From Microbacterium lacus (GTDB lineage Bacteria; Actinomycetota; Actinomycetes; Actinomycetales; Microbacteriaceae): a stretch of DNA of 64,000 nt. A program made the translations under genes and the position numbers. Positions 15,902 to 24,371 of this stretch are shown one piece after another. The stretch's first letter is position 1. Each line of letters starts with the position of its first letter. The notes beneath the pieces were generated by a model. It did not search any database. It saw only the letters and a list, made by a program, of their open reading frames with translations, and was not told the DNA's origin. The DNA lies in the NCBI RefSeq assembly GCF_039531105.1, contig NZ_BAAAPK010000001.1:620001-684000 (forward strand). Direction: 5' to 3'.

Positions 15902-16912
15902 TCAGGCAGTGAGGGGCGACGGTGTGCGACGTGCGCTGATCGCGCGGGCGATGGTGGGGACGAGGGCACGGAGCAGGACCACCGCGAGCAGGACCGCAGC
16001 CTGAGCGACCAGCTGCAGAGGCTCGGGCCAGCCCACGGCGCGGAGGAGCTGACCGAGCTGGGTGAGGAAGAGTGCGGCGACGGCGGTGGAGACCAGTGCC
16101 GCGCGGCCACCCGTCAGCGCCGTACCGCCGAGGACCACCGCGGCGACGGTCGGAAGCAGGTAGGTCTCCCCGAAGAAGAGGGGCGGCGTGGTGACGTAGC
16201 CGGTGTACAGCACGGCGGCGATGCCGTAGGCGGCCCCGGCGAGACCGTACGCGACCGTCTGGTACAGCACGACGCGCACGCCGAGCGCCCGCGCGGCCGG
16301 TTCGCTCACCCCGATCGCCGTCAGGCGCCACCCGGCGATCGTGCGGTGACCGACGACGCCGGCGATCACGGTGACGACGACCGCGACGATCGCGGCGTTC
16401 GGGATGACCCCGACGTATCCCTTCGCGAACGCCGACAGTCCGGCGGGCGCGCCGGCGGGCGTGCCGTTCGAGATCGCGAAGACCGTCCCGAGCAGGGCGG
16501 CGTTCATGCCGAGGGTCACCACGAGCGGCATGACGCCGAACGCGGTGATGATGACGCCGTTGAGCAGTCCGACCAGGGCGGGCAGCAGGATCGCGGCCAC
16601 CACCGCGAGGGCCGGCGGCCAGCCGTACCACTGCGGCAGGCCCGACACGAGGACCGCGCCGAACGCCATCATCCCGGGCACCGAGAGGTCCAGTCCTCGC
16701 TGCTGGACGACCAGGGTCTGACCGATCGCGGCGATCGCGAGAACGGCGGCGAACGGCAGCATTCCGCGGACGGCGGCCTCGCTGAGACTCCCGGAGGACA
16801 CGAGTGGACTGATCGCGAAAAGCACGATCGTCGCGATCCAGATCGCGCCGGATCCGCCCGACAGGAGGCGCTTCCACAGCGCGTCGGTCTGTGCATCGAT
16901 GCCGGTGGACAT
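15902..16912 (-). CDS. Sugar-type (CUT2) ABC transporter permease
   Basis: A 336-residue permease with about nine to ten hydrophobic helices, of the RbsC/AraH family. The segments RGLDLSVPGMMAFGAV and GGTALTGGRAALVSTAVAALFL are characteristic. It is the second permease of this transporter: the first is fused to the ATPase gene just upstream (one base between). CUT2 systems normally use a homodimeric permease, so two different permeases suggest a heterodimer, as in autoinducer-2 (LsrCD) importers. ATG at 16912 is preceded by AGAAAGG. Confidence 0.9.
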   Translation of the reverse strand: MSTGIDAQTDALWKRLLSGGSGAIWIATIVLFAISPLVSSGSLSEAAVRGMLPFAAVLAIAAIGQTLVVQQRGLDLSVPGMMAFGAVLVSGLPQWYGWPPALAVVAAILLPALVGLLNGVIITAFGVMPLVVTLGMNAALLGTVFAISNGTPAGAPAGLSAFAKGYVGVIPNAAIVAVVVTVIAGVVGHRTIAGWRLTAIGVSEPAARALGVRVVLYQTVAYGLAGAAYGIAAVLYTGYVTTPPLFFGETYLLPTVAAVVLGGTALTGGRAALVSTAVAALFLTQLGQLLRAVGWPEPLQLVAQAAVLLAVVLLRALVPTIARAISARRTPSPLTA

Positions 16913-16913
16913 G

Positions 16914-19448
16914 TCAGGCCTTTCTCATGTTGCGCAGCCGCGCGTAGAGGATCGCAGCGCCGACCGTGATGAGCCCGGGCAACCAGTACCCCCACGCACC
17001 GGACAGGCCGAGAAAGGTCGGGGCGCCGAGGATCTGGGCGACCAGGATGCCGGCGACGACGATCCCGATGAAGGAACCGCGACCGCCGAAGATGTCGGTC
17101 CCGGCGAGCACGACCACCGTGACCGAGGTCAGGGTGAAGGCCAGGCCCGGGCGTCCGTCGCCGATGCCGATCTGCGACATCAGGATGATTGCGGTCGGCA
17201 GCACGAGCAGCGAGGTGACGACGTACGAGAGCAGCCCCACTCGCTCGACGGGGATGCCGATCCGTGCGGCCGCATCTCGGCGTGAACCGACCGCACGCAG
17301 CTGCGCCCCCCACTTCGTGCGTCGCAGCGCCCACTCCAGGAGCAGGGCCGCCACCACGGCGACGATGAAGGCGACGGGCACCGGACCGATCTTCGCCGTC
17401 ACGATCCGGGTGACCTGGCTCGAGATGATGCCGCCCGGGGTCCCGCGGAGCAGGAAGACGAATCCCTGCAGTGCGAGTGCGATCGCGAGGGTCACCACGA
17501 CGGGGCTCAGCGAGAATCTCGTCACCAGGGACCCGTTCACCGCGCCGACGGCGGCGGCCGCGACGAGCATGAGGAGGAGGCCGAGGAGGAGATTGCCGCC
17601 GTCGATCACGAAGAACGAGGCGATCACGACGAGCAGGCTCAGCAGGGGGCCCACCGACAGGTCGAATCCCGCGCCGAGCACCACCACCTGCTGGGCCGAG
17701 CCGATGAAGATCATCATCGCGGCGGCGAAGAGGATGTTGCCGATGCTGAAGGCGGACAGGTACGCCGGGTTGATCGCCCCGATCAGGGCGGTCAGCCCGA
17801 GGACGACCAGGCCGAGGACAGCGGCCGGCGACTGATCACCGCGCAGCCACGAGCGCAGGCGCCCGCTGCGGCTCTGACCGGCTTCGTCCCGCTTGCGCGT
17901 CGCAGTCGAGGTGAGGGCGGCGCGGGCGATGCCGGCCTCCGTGACGTCGTCGCCGTCGAGTTCTGCGACGAGCTGGCCCCGCGACATGATGAACACCCGG
18001 TCGCACAGTCCCTCGAGTTCGACACCATCGGAGGACAGCACGATCACCGCGGCGCCATCGGCGGCGGCGCCGCGGAGGATCCCGTAGATGTCGACACGGG
18101 CCCCGGCATCCACCCCTTGAGTGGGCTCCTCGGCGAGGAGGACCCGCGGCTCCGCGAGCAGCGTGCGGGCCAGGACGACCTTCTGCTGGTTGCCGCCGGA
18201 GAGCGAACCGACCGCGGTGTGGATGGAGGGTGTCTTCACGGCGCGGTCTGCCACCTGCGCCCGTGCTTCGCGCGCGACGGCGCGGTCGCGGACGAATCCT
18301 GCGGTGGAGAAGCGGCGGAGGGTCTTCATCACGATGTTCTCGCCGACCGTGAGCGGGAGGAAGAGACCCTCGCCGTGCCGGTCGCTCGGGACGTAGACCG
18401 CGCCGGCGGCAGCGGCAGCGCTGGGGCTGCCGAGCCGCACGTCGCGGCCGTCGATTCGCACGGAGCCGGTCGCCGATTCCAGACCGGCCAGCGCGCGGAT
18501 GAGCTCCGCCTGCCCGTTGCCTTGGACGCCGGCGAGACCGATGACCTCACCGGAGCGCACCGCGAGGGAGATGTCGTGGAAGTGGCGACCGCTGAGCCCG
18601 TCGACCACGACGCGGTCCGTCGTACCGATCGTGCCTGCCTCGGCGCCCTTCGGGGGGAAGACGGTCTCGAGGGCGCGCCCGACCACGAGTTCGATGATGC
18701 GTGCCTCGGTGACCTCCTCGGCATCGAACGTGCCGCGCACCTGCCCGTCGCGCAGCACGGTGATCCGGTCGGCGATCTCCTTGACCTCGGGGATGCGGTG
18801 GGAGATGTAGACCACGGCGGTGCCGGCGGCGGTGAGCTCGCGGACACGGCGGAACAGCCGCTGCACCTCTTCGCCGTTGAGGTGCTCGGTCGGCTCGTCG
18901 AGGATCAGCACCCGCGGCGCGAGCGAGAGCGCCTTCGCGATCTCGACGATGAACCGCTGTTCGACGGACAGGTCGCGCACGCGGGAGCGCACGTCGATGC
19001 CCATCTGCCACGGTTCCAGCGCCTCACGAGACCAGGTGAGTGCCTTCTTCAGACCGCCGCGTCCGGCGCGGCCGGTGCCGAGGGCCATGTTCTCGGCGAC
19101 GGTGAGATCGGGCAGCAGCGCCGGGTCCTGGCGCACGATCGCCAGCCCGAGCTCGCGCGCGGCATCCGGCGACGCCGTCTGCAGCGTCTGCCCGGCGATC
19201 TGCACCGTGCCCGCGTTCGGCGCCATGGCGCCGGAAGCGATCGCCATGAGAGTCGACTTGCCGGCGCCGTTCTCGCCGACGAGAGCGTGCACCTCGCCGG
19301 CGGTCACGTCGAGATCGACATCCGTGAGGGCGCGCACGCCGGGGAAGGTCTTGATGATGCCGCTCAGGCGGAGCGCGGTCGCCGGAGCGGACGCGGCGTC
19401 GGACCCGGCGGTCTCGGATGCCGCGGCGGGGGTGTTCGCAATCGTCAT
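16914..19448 (-). CDS. Fused sugar-type ABC ATPase (tandem domains) and permease
   Basis: An 844-residue fusion. Residues about 25-255 form ATPase domain 1 (Walker A GENGAGKST 58-66; signature LSVEQ instead of LSGGQ; Walker B VLILDEPTEHLN). Residues about 265-500 form domain 2, with a degenerate Walker A (GVQGNGQAEL) and signature LSGGN, the usual RbsA asymmetry. Residues about 535-844 are a full RbsC-type permease (AGFDLSVGPLLSLLVV; AGTDIFGGRGSFIG). In most genomes ATPase and permease are separate genes, so the fusion is unusual. Together with the second permease and the binding lipoprotein it makes a complete importer. The SDR stop lies 13 bases upstream. Confidence 0.92.
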   Translation of the reverse strand: MTIANTPAAASETAGSDAASAPATALRLSGIIKTFPGVRALTDVDLDVTAGEVHALVGENGAGKSTLMAIASGAMAPNAGTVQIAGQTLQTASPDAARELGLAIVRQDPALLPDLTVAENMALGTGRAGRGGLKKALTWSREALEPWQMGIDVRSRVRDLSVEQRFIVEIAKALSLAPRVLILDEPTEHLNGEEVQRLFRRVRELTAAGTAVVYISHRIPEVKEIADRITVLRDGQVRGTFDAEEVTEARIIELVVGRALETVFPPKGAEAGTIGTTDRVVVDGLSGRHFHDISLAVRSGEVIGLAGVQGNGQAELIRALAGLESATGSVRIDGRDVRLGSPSAAAAAGAVYVPSDRHGEGLFLPLTVGENIVMKTLRRFSTAGFVRDRAVAREARAQVADRAVKTPSIHTAVGSLSGGNQQKVVLARTLLAEPRVLLAEEPTQGVDAGARVDIYGILRGAAADGAAVIVLSSDGVELEGLCDRVFIMSRGQLVAELDGDDVTEAGIARAALTSTATRKRDEAGQSRSGRLRSWLRGDQSPAAVLGLVVLGLTALIGAINPAYLSAFSIGNILFAAAMMIFIGSAQQVVVLGAGFDLSVGPLLSLLVVIASFFVIDGGNLLLGLLLMLVAAAAVGAVNGSLVTRFSLSPVVVTLAIALALQGFVFLLRGTPGGIISSQVTRIVTAKIGPVPVAFIVAVVAALLLEWALRRTKWGAQLRAVGSRRDAAARIGIPVERVGLLSYVVTSLLVLPTAIILMSQIGIGDGRPGLAFTLTSVTVVVLAGTDIFGGRGSFIGIVVAGILVAQILGAPTFLGLSGAWGYWLPGLITVGAAILYARLRNMRKA

Positions 19449-19461
19449 GGTGTTCTCGTCC

Positions 19462-20181
19462 TCACTGGGCGAGGTAGCCGCCGTCGATGACCAGCTCGGC
19501 GCCGGTCATGAAGCTGGACTCGTCGGAGGCCAGGAACACCGCTCCCGCGGCGATCTCCTCGGGACGTCCCGCCCGCCCCATCGGGGTCTGGCTCACCACG
19601 TACTCGTTGACCGCGGGATCCTGGGCATCGGTGAGCGGCGTGGCGATGAAACCGGGATGCAGGGAGTTCACGCGCACCCCACTGGTGGCGAAGGTGATCG
19701 CGGCGTTCTTCGACATGTTCCGGACCGCGCCTTTCGTCGCGTGGTACGCGTGGGCCCCGGCGACGGCACTGTTGCCCCAGATGGAGGACACGTTCACGAT
19801 CGAGCCGGAGCCGCGTTCGAGCATCCCGGGCATGACTTCGCGCATGCCGTAGAAGACGCCGGTCTGATTGACGGCCACCACACGGTCCCAGTCGGACGAG
19901 CTCAGCTCGTGCAGCGGCTCGTACGCGATGATCCCGGCGTTGTTGACGAGGACGTCGACGCGACCGTACTCGGCGGTCGTCTCCTCGACGATCCGGCGCC
20001 AGTCGTTCTCATCGGCCACGTCGTGCTGCTGATAGCGGATGCCGGGGGCGAAGTCGTGGCTCGCCGACTGGCTCGTGGCGATCACTGTCGCGCCTTCCGC
20101 GGCGAAGGCTTCGGCGATCGCGCGGCCGATGCCGCGGCCCGCCCCGGTCACGAGGGCGACTTTGCCGTCCAGACGGTTCAT
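19462..20181 (-). CDS. SDR family oxidoreductase
   Basis: A 239-residue classical short-chain dehydrogenase. TGAGRGIG is at 12-19, NNAG at 80-83, and the catalytic set S132, Y146, K150 is complete (YHATK). It resembles the 3-oxoacyl-reductase/alcohol dehydrogenase group. In this cluster it could oxidise a cyclic alcohol to the ketone that the Baeyer-Villiger enzyme uses; the SDR at 24368 is the other candidate. ATG at 20181 has AAAGGAGC upstream. It lies between the binding lipoprotein gene, from which it is separated by a strong hairpin, and the fused transporter gene. Confidence 0.9.
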   Translation of the reverse strand: MNRLDGKVALVTGAGRGIGRAIAEAFAAEGATVIATSQSASHDFAPGIRYQQHDVADENDWRRIVEETTAEYGRVDVLVNNAGIIAYEPLHELSSSDWDRVVAVNQTGVFYGMREVMPGMLERGSGSIVNVSSIWGNSAVAGAHAYHATKGAVRNMSKNAAITFATSGVRVNSLHPGFIATPLTDAQDPAVNEYVVSQTPMGRAGRPEEIAAGAVFLASDESSFMTGAELVIDGGYLAQ

Positions 20182-20231
20182 GGGTGCTCCTTTGCAGAAC
20201 CCGATCGGATGAAGGATCGAGCAGGTGAGGG

Positions 20232-20259
20232 GCGGGGGCGCGCCGGAGCGCGCCCCCGC
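20232..20259 (-). terminator. Strong hairpin between binding-protein gene and SDR (attenuator-like)
   Basis: A perfect 12-bp inverted repeat, GCGGGGGCGCGC (20232-20243) and GCGCGCCCCCGC (20248-20259), with a CGGA tetraloop, 5 bases after the stop of the binding lipoprotein gene. No U tract follows. In binding-protein-dependent transporters such hairpins raise the level of the first transcript portion relative to the rest; that role is inference. Confidence 0.65.
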
Positions 20260-20264
20260 GGGGA

Positions 20265-21416
20265 TCACTGGTTGAACAGCTCCTTGAGCTGGTCGACGCT
20301 CAGTCCGGAGGACAGGATCGCGTCGTTGGGCAGATCCGGCTCGCACACGGGCTGCTTGTCGGGGTCGGTCGAGTCCTCGATGATCTCGAGGTTGTAGATC
20401 GAGGGCTCGTCGTTCGGGAGGTTGTTGTACGCAGCCAGTCCCTTGTGCAGAGCGGGGATCGCGACCCAGTTGCGCGAGGACATCGTCGCGATCTGGAACG
20501 ACGGCTGGGTGTCCTTGTACTGGTACCAGAGGCAGGCGAACTGATTGGAGTCGTTCGCGGACCACACCGGGAGCGGCTTGCCGGCCTCGACGAACGCCTC
20601 CACGCCGCCGACCGAGCCGCCGCCGTAATCGGCCACGACTCCGTCGATCTCGCCGTACTTGGTGATCAGCCCCGCCATGACCTGCTTGGTCTTGCCGGGC
20701 TCCCATCCGGTGTCGACGGGCACATCGCCCATGTCCTCGTTCAGGAGCGTGACACCGGGGTTCTCTTCGATCGCGCGCTTCACGCCGGCGTAGACGGCAG
20801 CGGAGTACGGGTTGCCCGCCTGGCCGCCGGTCATGATCAGGTTGCCTTCGCCGCCCATCTGGTCGATCGTCCACTTCGCCAGGCCGTAGCCGTACGTGTC
20901 GACGTTCTCCGAGACGCAGTCGACGTAGTCGACCCCGGGCTCTCCGCCGGGGCACGCGATGATCGGCACGAACTTCACGCCCGCCTCGGTCGCCTGACGA
21001 ATCGTCGGCAGCAGCGCCTCGCCGCCGTCGGTGAAGGAGACGATGACGTTGACGCCCTGGGCGACGAGGGAGTTGATGTCGCTGATGGCCTTCTGAGTGT
21101 CCGCCTGCGCGTCCGTATAGAGGATGTCGGTGATGTTGTCGCACTTCGCTGCCTCGGCCTCGAAGATCGCGCGGGTGGTCTTGCGCCAGGAGTTGCCGCC
21201 GAAGCCGTCGGCGAAGGCGACCTTGATGGGTTCGTCGCCGCAGAACTCGCTGATGTCGACGATGTCGGCCTGAACGCCTTCGATGCCCACTTGGTTGGCG
21301 ACCGCGTCGGCGGAGGCGGAACCGCCCGCCGATCCGCCGTCGGAGGAACACGCTGCGAACAGCAGCGTCGCCGAGGCGATGACCGCTGCGAACGCGAGGG
21401 TGCGCTGGGGAACCAT
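20265..21416 (-). CDS. Sugar-type ABC transporter substrate-binding lipoprotein
   Basis: A 383-residue secreted lipoprotein. The signal peptide ends in the lipobox LFAAC with C23 as the lipidated residue, followed by a Ser/Gly-rich linker. The rest is a periplasmic-binding-protein type 1 domain, with a typical opening strand IKVAFADGF, NPYSAAVYAGVKRAIE and DGVVADYGGGS. It delivers the substrate to the fused ATPase-permease and second permease encoded downstream. Because the operon encodes alcohol, aldehyde and hydroxy-acid oxidation, the ligand may not be an ordinary sugar. ATG at 21416 is preceded by AGAAGGAAG, better than an upstream in-frame candidate that would hide the signal peptide. 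Confidence 0.92.
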   Translation of the reverse strand: MVPQRTLAFAAVIASATLLFAACSSDGGSAGGSASADAVANQVGIEGVQADIVDISEFCGDEPIKVAFADGFGGNSWRKTTRAIFEAEAAKCDNITDILYTDAQADTQKAISDINSLVAQGVNVIVSFTDGGEALLPTIRQATEAGVKFVPIIACPGGEPGVDYVDCVSENVDTYGYGLAKWTIDQMGGEGNLIMTGGQAGNPYSAAVYAGVKRAIEENPGVTLLNEDMGDVPVDTGWEPGKTKQVMAGLITKYGEIDGVVADYGGGSVGGVEAFVEAGKPLPVWSANDSNQFACLWYQYKDTQPSFQIATMSSRNWVAIPALHKGLAAYNNLPNDEPSIYNLEIIEDSTDPDKQPVCEPDLPNDAILSSGLSVDQLKELFNQ

Positions 21417-21789
21417 GATGCTTCCTTCTGTCGGGTGTGCCTCAGGTGCCACGGCCGGTGGCCGCCGGCTGAGTGGAGTCTTCGTCGACTCGGCCGCGTC
21501 TTCGCGGACGGTGTCTGGCGCCTGGAGCGGAACTGTGTGTGCGTCGTTCGTGAGCCGGACGGGATCGCCGTCGGGGCTCTCACGGAGGCGTTTCCGCCTT
21601 CGGTTTCCTCATCGTGCCAGCGCCCGGACAGGGCGTTGTGGTTCACGTTGCGACCTGAGTGACTCACTTTGAGACGGCCGTTCTGCGCCGTTCACGGGCC
21701 ATGCAATCTGAACTCGTGGAGCCCCTCCACGCCACGAACACACACTTCGCCCTCGCTGCCGAGGGCGCGATCCCCTGGGGGTGCAGACG
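21417..21789. promoter_or_regulatory. Divergent control region of the Baeyer-Villiger cluster
   Basis: This 373-base gene-free stretch separates the transporter operon from the hydrolase-BVMO-SDR operon. Visible structures are TGAGT-G-ACTCA (21656-21666, perfect palindrome), the direct repeat CCGTTC-TGCG-CCGTTC (21678-21693), and CGTGGAG-CCC-CTCCACG (21715-21731, perfect). No consensus -35/-10 pair is obvious on either strand. These repeats are candidate binding sites for the AcoR-like activator encoded at 10266-11993 (inference). No small gene with convincing coding signs is seen. Confidence 0.5.
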
Positions 21790-22695
21790 ATGTCGTCACC
21801 GCAACCGACCGACCTTCTCGGAGAGATCTACGCGCACTGGATCGACGAGCTCGGGGCTGTCCCGAATGCCAGCACCGCGCTCCTGCGCCTCATCTTCGAC
21901 GACTGGCAGCGTGCGACCGCCGAGCCCGAGGATGTGACCTACCGGAGCGCGCAGCTCGGCGGAGTGCCAGGTGTCTGGGCGATGCCGCTGGACGCGGATC
22001 CGGCACAGGTGCTCGTCCTCTTCCACGGGGGCGGGTTCGCCCTCGGGTCGTCCGCATCGCATCGCAAGCTCGGCGGGCACCTCGCGAAGGCGGTCGGAGC
22101 CCACTGCTTCGTCGCCGACTTCCGCCGTGCCCCCGAGGCGAAGTTCCCCGCGCAGCTCGAGGACGGCGAGGCGATGTTCCAGGCGCTCATCGCGCAGGGC
22201 CATCGAGCCGAGGACATCACCCTCGTCGGTGACTCCGCCGGTGCGAATCTCGCGATCAGCACGACGTTCCGGCTGATGGCCGCCGGAGGCCCGGTGCCCC
22301 GCCGCGTGGTGACGATGTCGCCGTGGCTGAACATGGAGAACGACGGCGAGACGATCGTGACGAACGATGCGACCGACTTCCTGATCACCCGGGAGGGCCT
22401 ACAGGGCAACATCGACCGCTACATCGCGGGCGCCACCAGCCCCACCGATCCCTGGGCGAACCCTCTGTACCAGGATTTCAGCGGCTTCCCCCGGCTGTAC
22501 ATCTGCGCCGGTGACGTCGAGTCGCTCTACGACGACAGCGTGCGGCTCGAGCGCCTCGCCCGGGCGGCGGGAGTCGATGTCACCTTCTCGGTCGGTGAGG
22601 GCATGCAGCACGTCTATCCGTTCCTCGCCGGCAACCATCCGCGCGCCGACGAGGAGATCCGGCTCATCGCCGACTGGTATCGGGCCGACCGCTGA
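21790..22695 (+). CDS. Alpha/beta hydrolase, HSL (hormone-sensitive lipase) family
   Basis: A 301-residue esterase. The oxyanion-hole motif HGGGF is at 79-83, the nucleophile S149 in GDSAG, the acid near 242-248 and the His H274 in MQHVYPF. HSL-family esterases hydrolyse small esters; lactone hydrolases of Baeyer-Villiger pathways include members of this family. It is first in the operon with the monooxygenase and an SDR, so it is the probable lactonase or esterase acting after the monooxygenase (inference). ATG at 21790 is chosen because GGGGG lies upstream at suitable distance; a GTG at 21781 is the alternative. Confidence 0.9.
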   Translation: MSSPQPTDLLGEIYAHWIDELGAVPNASTALLRLIFDDWQRATAEPEDVTYRSAQLGGVPGVWAMPLDADPAQVLVLFHGGGFALGSSASHRKLGGHLAKAVGAHCFVADFRRAPEAKFPAQLEDGEAMFQALIAQGHRAEDITLVGDSAGANLAISTTFRLMAAGGPVPRRVVTMSPWLNMENDGETIVTNDATDFLITREGLQGNIDRYIAGATSPTDPWANPLYQDFSGFPRLYICAGDVESLYDDSVRLERLARAAGVDVTFSVGEGMQHVYPFLAGNHPRADEEIRLIADWYRADR

Positions 22696-22742
22696 CGGCC
22701 GGCCCCACGAGAACATCCGCACGTTCAGAAAGGAAACACATC

Positions 22743-24371
22743 ATGACCAAGACCGACTATGACGCCGTCGTCATCGGCGCCGGCTTCTCAGGGCTGGCCA
22801 TCCTGCACCACCTCCGCGAGATCGGGCTGGACACCGTCGTCGTCGACGGAGCCGACGGCATCGGCGGCACCTGGTGGATCAACCGGTACCCGGGAGTCCG
22901 CACCGACAGCGAGTTCAGCTACTACTCGTTCTCCTTCTCCAAAGAGGTCCGCGACGAGTGGGTGTGGACGGAGCGCTACCCCTCGGGCTCCGAAGTCCTC
23001 GCGTACCTGAACTTCGTCGCCGACCGGCTCGACCTGCGCAAGGACATCGTGCTCGGCCGCTACGTCACGCGCGCGGAGTGGAACGAGGACACGTCGCGCT
23101 GGACCGTCACGTTCGGCGACGGTTCGTACTTCACCGCGAAGTACCTGATCTCCGGCATGGGCGTGCTGTCTCAGCCGATCTGGCCGGACATCCCCGGACG
23201 CGACACATATCAGGGCACCCTCGTTCACGCCGCCCGCTGGCCGCGGGAGGGCGTCGATCTCAAGGGCAAGAAGGTGGGCCTCATCGGGCTCGGGGCGTCC
23301 GGCATCCAGATCACGCCCGTCGTCGCGCCCGAGGCTGGCGAGTTCTTCGTCTTCCAGCGCACGCCCAACTTCATCGTCGAGACCAACAACGACCCCGTCT
23401 CCGCCGAGCACCTCGCCGAGGTCCGCGCGACGTACGACGAGATCTTCACCCGCGCGGCGAATCACCCGTTCGGCGTCGACATGGTGCCCGCGCAGTACAG
23501 CGCCCTCGACGTCGACCCCGAGGAGCGCGAGCGCATCTTCGAGAGCAAGTGGAATGAAGGCGGCTTCCACTTCGCGAACGAGTGCTTCAACGACCTTGCG
23601 GTCAACCACGAGTCCAGCGAGCTGGCGTCGGAGTTCATCCGCAAGAAGATCCGCGAGATCGTGAAGGACCCGGCGACAGCCGATCTGCTCTCACCGAAGA
23701 CGTACTCGTTCAACGGCAAGCGGGTGCCCACCGGGTTCCGCTACTACGACACTTTCAACCTGCCCCACGTCCACCTGATCGACACGTCGACGACGCCGAT
23801 CACAGAGTTCACGGAACGCGGGCTCCGGGTGGGGGACACCGAATACGAACTCGACGTGATCATCGCCGCGACCGGGTTCGATGCCATGACCGGGACCCTG
23901 ACGCAGATCGACATCGTGGGGCGCGACGGCCTGGTGCTGCGCGACAAGTGGGCGGACGGTATCCGCTCGAACCTCGGCATCTCCATGAACGGGTTCCCGA
24001 ACCTGCTGCTCTCGCTCGGGCCCCAGACGCCCTACTCGAACCTGCCGGTGCCGATCCAGCTGGGAGCGCAGTGGATGGCGCGCGCGATCGACTTCGCCGA
24101 GAAGAACGACCTGCCGGCGCTCGAGGCGACTCGGGAGTCCGAGGAGTGGTGGGCCGAGGAGACCGATCGTGCGGGCAAGGCGACGGTCATGTACTCCGAG
24201 GGGAAGAAGGCCAAGGCCTGGTTCTTCGGTGAGAACGTCCCCGGCAAGCCGCACGAGTTCCAGGTGTACATGGGTGGTGGCCAGGTCTACCAGCAGTTCT
24301 GCCGGGATGCCGAGCGCGACGGCTACCGCTCGTTCCGGGCGCCGGAGTTCGAGCTGGTCCAGACCCGATGA
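22743..24371 (+). CDS. Flavin-containing Baeyer-Villiger-type monooxygenase
   Basis: A 542-residue class B flavin monooxygenase. First Rossmann motif GAGFSG at 12-17 (FAD), GGTWW at 41-45, the Baeyer-Villiger fingerprint YQGTLVHAARWP at 156-167 (FxGxxxHxxxWP with Tyr at the first place), and a second Rossmann motif GLGASG at 182-187 (NADPH). Length equals that of cyclohexanone monooxygenase-type enzymes. It inserts an oxygen next to a carbonyl, giving an ester or lactone. Partners in the operon are the HSL hydrolase upstream and an SDR downstream (ATGA overlap). A good ribosome-binding site, AAAGGAAAC, precedes the start. The exact ketone cannot be told. Confidence 0.92.
   Translation: MTKTDYDAVVIGAGFSGLAILHHLREIGLDTVVVDGADGIGGTWWINRYPGVRTDSEFSYYSFSFSKEVRDEWVWTERYPSGSEVLAYLNFVADRLDLRKDIVLGRYVTRAEWNEDTSRWTVTFGDGSYFTAKYLISGMGVLSQPIWPDIPGRDTYQGTLVHAARWPREGVDLKGKKVGLIGLGASGIQITPVVAPEAGEFFVFQRTPNFIVETNNDPVSAEHLAEVRATYDEIFTRAANHPFGVDMVPAQYSALDVDPEERERIFESKWNEGGFHFANECFNDLAVNHESSELASEFIRKKIREIVKDPATADLLSPKTYSFNGKRVPTGFRYYDTFNLPHVHLIDTSTTPITEFTERGLRVGDTEYELDVIIAATGFDAMTGTLTQIDIVGRDGLVLRDKWADGIRSNLGISMNGFPNLLLSLGPQTPYSNLPVPIQLGAQWMARAIDFAEKNDLPALEATRESEEWWAEETDRAGKATVMYSEGKKAKAWFFGENVPGKPHEFQVYMGGGQVYQQFCRDAERDGYRSFRAPEFELVQTR

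Noticed and set aside
14462..16969. 835-codon open frame on the plus strand
   Set aside because: It is antisense to the aldehyde dehydrogenase and permease genes and has no recognisable domain.
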